A program made the translations under genes and the position numbers. The notes beneath the pieces are model-generated. The model was given only the letters and a program-made list of their open reading frames with translations. It was not told the DNA's origin and did no database searches. Of a DNA stretch of 14,528 nt, positions 8,612-14,235 are shown one piece after another (position 1 is the first letter of the stretch; every line of letters begins with the position of its first letter). Source of the DNA: Oscillospiraceae bacterium (GTDB lineage: Bacteria; Bacillota; Clostridia; Oscillospirales; Acutalibacteraceae); NCBI GenBank assembly GCA_015066165.1, contig SVOX01000028.1, forward strand, positions 1 to 14,528, read 5' to 3'.

Positions 8612-8646
8612 ATCAAATTACAATTAATATTAAAATGTAAAAATTA

Positions 8647-9252
8647 TTATTTTAACACCTTTTTACACCAAGTACGTTTGTTGCATTTGGGGCACTTTAG
8701 GTAACGGGTTGTTCCGTTGTGCATAGCCCACAACGCTTGTGAATAGGTTGGCACAATTTCGTAACCGCAATTTTTACACTTGTAAGCACCCACACTCACT
8801 TCAAGTTTTAAAGCGTAAAAACAAGGTATCAAAAATACAACAGCACATCCAATAACAGTAACTAATTGCCACACACCCTCGGGTATTAAAAATCTGGCAA
8901 TCATAATACCTGCAAACAAAGCCACCATACTTACGCCCATAATTACCCACATTGACGTCCAAATTATTTTATTTTTTCTTTCTAATTCTTTTGACATATC
9001 AAGCAAAAGTTGTTCGTTTTTTTGGTAGTTGTTTTCCATATCAATTTTCTCCCCACATAATAACTCATTTACACTGATGTTAAATATACCGCAAAGGTCA
9101 AGCATAATCGAAGTATCGGGCATTGCGATACCTCTTTCCCATTTGGATATTGCTTTATCGGTAATATTTAATTTTTCTGCTAATTGCACTTGTGTTAAAT
9201 TTACTTTTTTTCTACACTCGGCAATAAATTTTCCGATTTTAATTTGGTCCAT
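8647..9252 (-). CDS. XRE-family regulator with membrane anchor and zinc ribbon
   Basis: This 201-residue protein starts with a classic XRE helix-turn-helix (about 6-62), including NLTQVQLAEKLNITDKAISKWERG, which binds operator DNA in this family. A charged, coiled-coil-like linker (about 72-96) is followed by two predicted membrane helices (about 97-119 and 126-147). A C-terminal zinc ribbon has CKNC (159-162) and CPKC (187-190). The layout implies a regulator tethered to the membrane, both ends cytoplasmic. Similar HTH-membrane proteins are common in Bacillota, but their signals are mostly unknown. AAAGGAGGT gives a near-perfect ribosome site before the ATG at 9252. It appears monocistronic. 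The target genes cannot be inferred; autoregulation is possible. Confidence 0.88.
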   Translation of the reverse strand: MDQIKIGKFIAECRKKVNLTQVQLAEKLNITDKAISKWERGIAMPDTSIMLDLCGIFNISVNELLCGEKIDMENNYQKNEQLLLDMSKELERKNKIIWTSMWVIMGVSMVALFAGIMIARFLIPEGVWQLVTVIGCAVVFLIPCFYALKLEVSVGAYKCKNCGYEIVPTYSQALWAMHNGTTRYLKCPKCNKRTWCKKVLK

Positions 9253-9377
9253 AAGGTACCTCCTTTCGCTTACAGTATAAACAATTCAAACTACAAATCA
9301 CACATACCGTTGGTTTAGTGGGGATAATATTAACTCAACAACGCTAAAATAAAGCATTGAATTATTGTTTGTAAATT

Positions 9378-9394
9378 GATTATATCATATAATC
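9378..9394. promoter_or_regulatory. Perfect palindrome with back-to-back -10 boxes
   Basis: GATTATAT-C-ATATAATC is a perfect 8-bp inverted repeat around one base. It contains TATAAT on both strands (minus 9379-9384, plus 9388-9393). TTTAAA (9402-9407) is 17 bp from the minus-strand copy, making a candidate, distant promoter for the XRE gene. TTGTTT (9365-9370) is 17 bp from the plus-strand copy, but no plus-strand gene follows. It could also be an operator. Confidence 0.4.
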
Positions 9395-9416
9395 TAATAT
9401 TTTTAAATAGTTTATG

Positions 9417-9446
9417 CCTAATGGAACAAATGAAAGATGACTGAAA
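9417..9446 (-). repeat. Dispersed 3'-UTR repeat, copy 1 (divergent)
   Basis: On the plus strand this reads CCTAATGG.ACAAATGAAA..TGACTGAAA and matches the aligned core of copies 2 and 3 at 23/30 and 24/30 positions. It begins 9 nt beyond the hydrolase stop, in the same orientation relative to its gene as the other copies. It has no obvious strong terminator behind it; the next inverted repeat is the palindrome at 9378-9394. Confidence 0.65.
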
Positions 9447-9455
9447 TATAATTTT

Positions 9456-10211
9456 TCATCCGGTTATCTGCGCTTTATCAACGTGTTTATACTGCGACAT
9501 AAGCCAATATACTGCCGTATTCATATCAATTTCGTGACCGCCGTCAAAAATATCAAGATAAACCGAAGCATCCGGATATTTTTCCATTAAAGCATTATAA
9601 AATTTAATACTGTGCGACACCGGAACAACAGGATCCTTTTTACCGTGAAAAATTTTCAAATTTGCTTTTGCAATATTATCCAAATACGATATTGGCGAAC
9701 GCTTAAGCATTTCATTTGTGCTGTTTGTGCAACACTCTAAAACGTGTGGAGCATAATTTTGATTTTCCTCCACCCAATCAACAAGATTTGTTATAGGAAC
9801 ATAAGCACCTATAGCTTTAAAATATTCAGGACACATTCCTGCCATAAGCAATGCCATATGTCCGCCGCCGCTAAGACCTAACAAAAATATATTTTCCTTA
9901 TCAATGGCTTCATTTTCTAAAAGATAATCAATCGCATCTTTGATGTCTTGCTTGGCATATTCGGAACCGCAAGCAAGAGTGCAGTTTGGATTACTTTTCA
10001 AGTTACTACCGCGAAATTCCGGTAAAAGTAAATTAAATTTGTACTTTTCGGCTACCGGCAACATATTGTCGATTTGATTGAATCTATCATAACTCCAGGT
10101 ATGAAGACCTACCAATAACGGACGCTTTTCTTTAGACTCTGATTTATAAAACAATGACGGTTGCAAGACTGAGTCAAGCGAAGATTTAACTAATATTTCT
10201 CTTTGTTTCAT
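9456..10211 (-). CDS. Alpha/beta hydrolase of the S9/prolyl-oligopeptidase-like type
   Basis: This 251-residue protein is a single-domain serine hydrolase without signal peptide. GLSGGGH places the nucleophile at Ser114, GKKDPVVPV gives the acid at Asp193, and DGGHEID gives His226, in the standard order and spacing. HTWS (37-40) and PEFRGSN resemble the oxyanion and first loops of dipeptidyl-peptidase/acyl-peptidase-like hydrolases. It lacks a beta-propeller, so it could be a small peptidase or an esterase. AGGAG lies 6-7 nt before the ATG. It follows the dipeptide epimerase by 67 bp with no terminator or clear promoter, so the two are probably cotranscribed, which makes a peptide-type substrate plausible but unproven. 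Confidence 0.85.
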   Translation of the reverse strand: MKQREILVKSSLDSVLQPSLFYKSESKEKRPLLVGLHTWSYDRFNQIDNMLPVAEKYKFNLLLPEFRGSNLKSNPNCTLACGSEYAKQDIKDAIDYLLENEAIDKENIFLLGLSGGGHMALLMAGMCPEYFKAIGAYVPITNLVDWVEENQNYAPHVLECCTNSTNEMLKRSPISYLDNIAKANLKIFHGKKDPVVPVSHSIKFYNALMEKYPDASVYLDIFDGGHEIDMNTAVYWLMSQYKHVDKAQITG

Positions 10212-10278
10212 AAGTTCTCCTTTGTTTCTATTTTATCGGCAATTTTGTTACTTCAACAGATAAAATCATAGGATTATA

Positions 10279-11352
10279 TCAAAACTCATAATCTTCAAAA
10301 CCGTATCCGCTTTTAGAAGATAACTTTAAAATATCTTTATCTACCTCAAAACCACCGCAAACACCGTTTTGAGAATTTACAAAAGAGAAGAAAGAATCAA
10401 GGTCTGCCGATTCAATATTATCCTTTGCTAAAACAACTGCCGCTGCAGCAGAAATTGCCAATTTTGATTCGTAGAAACAACCAACGAGGCATGTTTTACC
10501 GTATTTTTTGGCAATATCCGCAATTTGAAGGGCTGGGTAAATTCCGCCGCATTTCATAAGTTTGATATTTACAATTTTACAAGCATCGTGCTGGCAGGCA
10601 ATTTCTGCCTGTATAGGTGTATGAACACTTTCATCCGCCATAATAGGAACGGGAGATACCTTATTTATTTCTGCCATTGAGTGAACGTCCCAAAAAGGTA
10701 ACGGCTGTTCGGCTTCGGTTATATTGTATTTACTAATTTCTCCAAGTACATAAAGAGCGGTATTTTTATCGTAACCTTGGTTCGCATCAATTCTAAGGTC
10801 TATATCGTCGCCAACCGCTTTTCTTATTTGCTTTACTACCTCAATATCCTTTTGAGGATCTATTCCGCATTTAATTTTAAGAATACGGAATCCTTCCTCT
10901 ACCCTTTCAACCGCTTCTTTCACCATGTTTTCTACACTGTCTATTCCTATAGTCATATCGGTCTGAACAGAATCGGTCTTTGCGCCAATAAGTTTATGAA
11001 CAGGTTTTCCCGCCTTTTTGCCCATAATATCATAGCAAGCAATATCTATCGCCGCCTTAGCAGAGGTATTGTTAAGAAGCGTTTTATCCATAATTTCGTG
11101 AATTTTGGCAATATCGGTGGGATCCGCTCCCAATAGTTCAGATTTCATAAATTCAATGGATGCTATAACGCCATCAACAGTTTCGCTCGTCACAAGCGGA
11201 AACGGTGTGGCTTCGCCCAAGCCGTAAATACCCTCATCGGTCAATATTTTTACATATACACACTGACTTTCAATGTTGGCTGTAAATGCTATTTTAAACA
11301 CCTTTTTACGCCTAAAAGAAACCTTTTTTGTGAGAATATCAACTATTTTCAT
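10279..11352 (-). CDS. Dipeptide epimerase (L-Ala-D/L-Glu epimerase-like, enolase superfamily)
   Basis: Enzymes of this type epimerise dipeptides such as L-Ala-D-Glu, often from recycled murein peptides. The 357-residue protein belongs to the muconate-lactonizing-enzyme subgroup. It has an N-terminal capping domain (with GLGEATPFP, 44-52) and a barrel bearing the two catalytic lysines, Lys161 in LKIKCG and Lys264 in NIKLMKCGG. Metal ligands are Asp189 (DANQGYD), Glu215 (EAEQPLP) and Asp240 (ADES). The late CFYESKLAISAAAA and DLDSFF blocks fit the dipeptide epimerase branch, though the exact dipeptide preference varies within it. The ribosome site is weak (GAAAGAG). It begins a unit with the alpha/beta hydrolase; a promoter and a possible operator lie upstream. 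Confidence 0.88.
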   Translation of the reverse strand: MKIVDILTKKVSFRRKKVFKIAFTANIESQCVYVKILTDEGIYGLGEATPFPLVTSETVDGVIASIEFMKSELLGADPTDIAKIHEIMDKTLLNNTSAKAAIDIACYDIMGKKAGKPVHKLIGAKTDSVQTDMTIGIDSVENMVKEAVERVEEGFRILKIKCGIDPQKDIEVVKQIRKAVGDDIDLRIDANQGYDKNTALYVLGEISKYNITEAEQPLPFWDVHSMAEINKVSPVPIMADESVHTPIQAEIACQHDACKIVNIKLMKCGGIYPALQIADIAKKYGKTCLVGCFYESKLAISAAAAVVLAKDNIESADLDSFFSFVNSQNGVCGGFEVDKDILKLSSKSGYGFEDYEF

Positions 11353-11395
11353 TTTATCACTCTTTCATAAATAATATTATGGTTTTTATTTTTTA

Positions 11396-11424
11396 AGTAT
11401 ATCACTTCACCTTTACATTTACAA
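11396..11424 (-). promoter_or_regulatory. Sigma-A promoter of the epimerase-hydrolase unit
   Basis: TTGTAA (11419-11424) and TATACT (11396-11401) are 17 bp apart on the minus strand. The predicted start near 11389 gives a leader of about 36 nt. Confidence 0.7.
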
Positions 11425-11451
11425 TAAAAACATTAACGTTATAGTTTTTAT
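11424..11451. promoter_or_regulatory. Imperfect palindrome at the epimerase -35 box, candidate operator
   Basis: A 28-bp inverted repeat has arms ATAAAAAC/GTTTTTAT around a self-complementary TAACGTTA core, with only two mismatched pairs between them (24/28 symmetric positions). Its edge touches the -35 box (11419-11424), a place where a bound regulator would affect transcription. No regulator is identified. Confidence 0.4.
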
Positions 11452-11507
11452 ATATAAGCAATTCATTTCGCAATGCCAAATCCGTCATCTAAACCTAACT
11501 TACATAC

Positions 11508-11547
11508 CCAAAACGAAAGACACCCGCTTGGGTGTCTTTCGTTTTGG
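11508..11547 (-). terminator. Terminator of the SAP-nuclease unit, next to repeat copy 2
   Basis: A perfect 18-bp stem (11508-11525 with 11530-11547) closes a GCTT loop (AAGC on the minus strand). The T-tract is interrupted and partly inside the stem on both strands, so it may act in either direction. It begins 3 nt beyond repeat copy 2. Confidence 0.78.
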
Positions 11548-11550
11548 TTA

Positions 11551-11591
11551 TTTTGAACTTAATGACACGAATGAAAAGTGCCTGAAAACCG
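11551..11591 (-). repeat. Dispersed 3'-UTR repeat, copy 2
   Basis: This 41-nt element begins TTTTGAACTTAATGACACG on the plus strand and ends GCCTGAAAACCG. It matches copy 3 at 37 of 41 positions plus one inserted A. It lies 17 nt beyond the stop of the SAP-nuclease gene and runs directly into the 18-bp terminator stem, in the transcript's orientation. Confidence 0.85.
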
Positions 11592-11608
11592 TAGATTTCA
11601 TTGTAGTA

Positions 11609-13147
11609 TTACAAATTTAATAGTTTTATATCAAATCTTCCATTCTGCTTAAAGTAACCCAAATTAAATATTTCGCCGTTGTGCTTTTTATTCCATAATT
11701 CTGCAACAGTTTTTAATTCTTCAGCAGTTATAAGCAGTATTTGTGTGTCATTATTCAAGGAATAATCGACACATTCCTGCACACTTTGAGCCGTGAAGTC
11801 GGGTGCAATTACCATAAATACCACAACATCTTTATCAGATGTTTTAATGTACCTATCAAACTGCTGAATATGGTCTTTAAGATTAACGGGGGTTTCTTTT
11901 GATTTATTATCCCACATTATGTATTTGTCTTTGAAGGATAATTTGCCATCGGGATGTTCCGTTCCAGTCAATGTCAACGGCTTGTTCATTAACATCTTTT
12001 CAAATATATAATTAGTAGCATCTTCAAAATAATGCTCACATTGTAAATCTTTTTCTATAACATTATTCGAACGTAAGAATTTTAAATCCCGTCTTGCCAA
12101 CTCACTGTACACAGAAACATATTTTTCTCTTGTATCTTCTGTCTTTAGTTCAATACGGCGTATTGAATCATAATATTCTAATATTCTTTCGATCAAAGCC
12201 TTTTTTGCACCAGATACACTTAAACCTAAATCTCCACACCAAGCAGAAAGTTCTTCTACATTCATTCCATCATATGCAGAAAAACCACCAATCAAATTAG
12301 AAGGCTGTATTGATTTCAAGATAATAGCCTTTAATTCATTAACAGTAGGGTTGTTTGATATTTCAATATTTGCTTTCTCATAATGCTTACTTGCTTTTGA
12401 CACTATATCAATAAGATACTGTTTTTTAGTTTTCTTGACAACATATTCAACTAACTTTTCATACCCATAAGAGCGAATTTCAATATTATAATATTTGCGA
12501 ATTTCGCACGCTACATCATCAGGTATCATATCGCACAGAACACCATCTGAATTTTTTACACACACAAGCAAACCTTTGGACTGCAATATTTTTCTTGCAG
12601 AATCAATATCATCAAATGTATGTAGCATATTCTCAAGATTTGGAAATCTACCGGATTTAGCTTCCAAAATTTGCTGCTCTCTAATAGTAATTGAGAGATA
12701 CTTTCTTAAGGACTCCAATAAATTCTTTTCATCAATTGAAATATCATCATTAAGTGCCCAAGCAGTATCAAGCATATGCTTAAACAAAGCTAAATCTTTC
12801 GAGATTTTACCCATATCAAAGTTATTAGATTCATCAATAATTGTCTTCTCATAATTAAGTATCGCTGAATCCGTTTCTTTGCAAGAAGAAATAAAATCAT
12901 CTTGATCAAGTAAATAATCTCGCAACAAAATAGGGGCAATTATTCTTACTGCCCTATTACCATCAAGCTTCAATTCTTCCAAACGGTTAGATATGTTTTC
13001 GTAAGATGTATATTGTTTTGCGGTTTTAATTAGAAATTCTTTAATTTCATCTAACTCTAACCGTCTATAATCAGCAACATAAGCCGATGCTATTCTTTTA
13101 GCTATTGTTATATTAGGTATCTGTTCAACAAACTTGATAAATTCCAT
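11609..13147 (-). CDS. SAP-domain protein with PD-(D/E)XK-like nuclease core
   Basis: This 512-residue protein is probably a DNA-acting enzyme. Residues about 295-326 (MNVEELSAWCGDLGLSVSGA then KKALIERILEYY) fit a SAP domain, a helix-loop-helix DNA-binding unit. The C-terminal part fits a restriction-endonuclease-like fold: HPDGKLSF gives Asp400, MWDNKSKE gives Asp413-x-Lys415, and HIQQFDRYI (427-435) is a plausible QxxxY-type helix. The following strands VVVFMVIAPD and QILLITAEEL complete a typical core. The mainly helical N-terminal 280 residues are unrecognised. The reported longer start is a TTG inside the ribosome site; GAGGTGG precedes the ATG at 13147. It follows the S23-type gene by 71 bp but has its own promoter. 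No methyltransferase is nearby, so a simple restriction-modification role is unsupported. Confidence 0.68.
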   Translation of the reverse strand: MEFIKFVEQIPNITIAKRIASAYVADYRRLELDEIKEFLIKTAKQYTSYENISNRLEELKLDGNRAVRIIAPILLRDYLLDQDDFISSCKETDSAILNYEKTIIDESNNFDMGKISKDLALFKHMLDTAWALNDDISIDEKNLLESLRKYLSITIREQQILEAKSGRFPNLENMLHTFDDIDSARKILQSKGLLVCVKNSDGVLCDMIPDDVACEIRKYYNIEIRSYGYEKLVEYVVKKTKKQYLIDIVSKASKHYEKANIEISNNPTVNELKAIILKSIQPSNLIGGFSAYDGMNVEELSAWCGDLGLSVSGAKKALIERILEYYDSIRRIELKTEDTREKYVSVYSELARRDLKFLRSNNVIEKDLQCEHYFEDATNYIFEKMLMNKPLTLTGTEHPDGKLSFKDKYIMWDNKSKETPVNLKDHIQQFDRYIKTSDKDVVVFMVIAPDFTAQSVQECVDYSLNNDTQILLITAEELKTVAELWNKKHNGEIFNLGYFKQNGRFDIKLLNL

Positions 13148-13166
13148 AATATTCCACCTCAAAATA

Positions 13167-13195
13167 ATTTTAGCACAAAAAATTCATTTTGTCAA
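13167..13195 (-). promoter_or_regulatory. Sigma-A promoter of the SAP-nuclease gene
   Basis: A perfect TTGACA (13190-13195) and TAAAAT (13167-13172) are 17 bp apart, with an extended TG just ahead of the -10 box. It lies between the S23-type gene and the nuclease gene, so the nuclease can be expressed alone. Confidence 0.78.
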
Positions 13196-13218
13196 AAATA
13201 AGGAAAATTTCTGCAATG

Positions 13219-13563
13219 CTACATTTTTTCTTTTAAAGTTTTACAACTAGAAATCAAAACTCGTCTTATACGACCACAAAGGTTTCTATTCGTTTTATAC
13301 GTATCTTCATCAATAGCGTTTGTATTAAATAGAAGTTGCAACCAACCCTCTGTTTCACTACATTCTTTTAATGCAATTTCAAACTTAGAAAGCATATCTG
13401 CCCTACTCTGCCCGTAATTCGCTTCTCGAATATTTGCATAAACACTGCTTGAACATTTGCGAATTTGAAAGAGAGTGTTTGATGGTGCTTTTATGTTTTT
13501 GCAAAGCAATTCTATATCAGTTGCTAATTGTTCAGAATAAATAAGCAAATAATTCTTGGGCAT
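13219..13563 (-). CDS. Four-helix bundle protein of the S23 / 23S rRNA intervening-sequence family
   Basis: This 114-residue, all-helical protein resembles the S23 family (proteins first found in 23S rRNA intervening sequences). Diagnostic features are the central SSSVYANIREANYGQSRADML followed by FEIALKECSETEGWLQLLF, then a short ID turn and a basic last helix (RRVLISSCKTLKEKM). Relatives form pentameric bundles, and one branch (Avd) binds nucleic acid in diversity-generating retroelements. No reverse transcriptase or template repeat is seen here, so a retroelement role is unsupported. AGGAAG lies about 8 nt before the ATG. The downstream gene is the SAP-nuclease; the two may be cotranscribed across 71 bp. 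The promoter's -35 box overlaps hairpin array 1. Confidence 0.82.
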   Translation of the reverse strand: MPKNYLLIYSEQLATDIELLCKNIKAPSNTLFQIRKCSSSVYANIREANYGQSRADMLSKFEIALKECSETEGWLQLLFNTNAIDEDTYKTNRNLCGRIRRVLISSCKTLKEKM

Positions 13564-13584
13564 GCTATCACTTCCTTTTTATTG

Positions 13585-13613
13585 ATTATACTACAAATTA
13601 CAAGTAAAATCAA
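13585..13613 (-). promoter_or_regulatory. Sigma-A promoter of the S23-type gene, -35 box shared with hairpin array 1
   Basis: TTGATT (13608-13613) and a perfect TATAAT (13585-13590) are 17 bp apart on the minus strand. The TTG of the -35 box is also the last three bases of the outermost hairpin stem of array 1. Confidence 0.82.
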
Positions 13614-13780
13614 CGGCTTGCCGTTGTATATCATCAATTCCGCAGGAATTGCATATCATCAAAACGAAGTTTTGTATATCATCAAGCCGACATAAATACA
13701 CGCTTCGCGTGATGATATGCGCCTACGGCGATGATATACAGCCCTTTCGGGCTGATGATATACCAAGCCTGTCGGCTTGG
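13611..13780. repeat. Bipolar hairpin array 1 (TATATCATC/GATGATATA linker)
   Basis: Hairpins, left to right, are 13611-13626, 13636-13650, 13661-13673, 13699-13711, 13720-13730, 13740-13753 and 13763-13780, with 4-7-bp stems and 3-4-nt loops. The left three are followed by TATATCATC, CATATCATC and TATATCATC. The right ones are separated by GATGATATG, GATGATATA and GATGATATA, the reverse complement. A 9-bp long-range pair, AAGCCGACA (13684-13692) and TGTCGGCTT (13770-13778), brackets the right half. The array spans the space between the -35 box at 13608-13613 and the terminator at 13783. Together with that terminator and repeat copy 3 it accounts for nearly all of the gene-free stretch 13564-13887. 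Confidence 0.88.
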
Positions 13781-13782
13781 AT

Positions 13783-13816
13783 AAAAAAATCCAAGTCCGA
13801 AGACTTGGATTTTTTT
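13783..13816 (-). terminator. Intrinsic terminator of the small membrane protein gene
   Basis: A perfect 15-bp stem (13783-13797 with 13802-13816) closes a TTCG loop on the minus strand, with seven A/T pairs at its base. It lies next to repeat copy 3. Its CCAAGTC arm resembles the CCAAGCC arm of the neighbouring array hairpin. Confidence 0.88.
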
Positions 13817-13821
13817 GGGTG

Positions 13822-13863
13822 TTTTGAACTTAGTGGCACGAATGAAATATGCCTGAAAAACCG
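13822..13863 (-). repeat. Dispersed 3'-UTR repeat, copy 3
   Basis: This 42-nt element begins TTTTGAACTTAGTGGCACG on the plus strand and ends GCCTGAAAAACCG. It lies 24 nt beyond the stop of the small membrane protein gene, 5 nt ahead of the terminator stem, with the same order and orientation as copy 2. Confidence 0.85.
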
Positions 13864-13887
13864 AGAATTATCACTTTTCATAAGTAA

Positions 13888-14184
13888 TTATAGATTACTC
13901 CATAAAACAAAAAACGCTATCGCAACAATCATATGAACAGCAGGAAGAAAACTATAAAATTTAATTTTTTTCTTTGTTGATGTGATTATCAAAGAAATAA
14001 TATAAGTAATAATGTATGTACCTGCTAATACCATAGCAAGAATAGAAACAATAGCCTGAAAAACAGACTCAGCCATACCGATGTTCGCCAATGAAATCAT
14101 AGTTCCAATTATCGAAACCAAAGAAAATGGAATTGGAAGAGCTTGTATAATATATAAAATTATAACTTTAGATTTATTTTTCAT
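13888..14184 (-). CDS. Small multi-pass membrane protein, unknown function
   Basis: I do not recognise this 98-residue protein. It has three hydrophobic segments (about 8-32, 40-68 and 77-95), a short basic N-terminus (MKNKSK) and a basic loop (STKKKIKFYS, 69-78) before the last helix. Segment 40-68 is long and may span the membrane at an angle. No catalytic or metal motif is visible. A longer reading frame beginning at 14235 would start inside the promoter, so I chose the ATG at 14184, which has GGTGAT 4-5 nt ahead and sits about 15 nt from the expected transcription start. It forms a single-gene unit bounded by repeat copy 3 and its terminator downstream and by hairpin array 2 upstream. Confidence 0.72.
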   Translation of the reverse strand: MKNKSKVIILYIIQALPIPFSLVSIIGTMISLANIGMAESVFQAIVSILAMVLAGTYIITYIISLIITSTKKKIKFYSFLPAVHMIVAIAFFVLWSNL

Positions 14185-14206
14185 ATCATCACCGACCTTT
14201 AAGTGT

Positions 14207-14235
14207 ATTATAGCATAAAAGTGGCAAAAAATCAA
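14207..14235 (-). promoter_or_regulatory. Sigma-A promoter of the small membrane gene, -35 box shared with hairpin array 2
   Basis: TTGATT (14230-14235) and a perfect TATAAT (14207-14212) are 17 bp apart on the minus strand. As at array 1, the TTG is the end of the outermost hairpin stem. Confidence 0.82.

Noticed and set aside
9274..9302. Proximal promoter for the XRE gene with TATACT at 9274-9279
   Set aside because: The -10 match is good, but no -35 box better than 2/6 occurs at 16-18 bp; it remains possible with an activator but is not supported.
11551..11591. Coding tail encoded by the 3'-UTR repeat
   Set aside because: Minus-strand frames through copies 2 and 3 give similar peptides (FQALFIRVIKFK, FQAYFIRATKFK), but there is no start or ribosome site, and the differences are not concentrated at third codon positions.
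13219..13563. Avd accessory protein of a diversity-generating retroelement
   Set aside because: The fold family is the same, but no reverse transcriptase, template repeat or variable-repeat gene is visible in the window.
13611..13780. CRISPR array
   Set aside because: The constant element is only about 9 nt, the variable units are themselves hairpins, unit length varies, and the linker reverses orientation midway. No cas genes are present.
13649..13936. Plus-strand reading frame of 95 codons
   Set aside because: It runs through hairpin array 1, the terminator and repeat copy 3 with no ribosome site; its openness reflects repeat composition.
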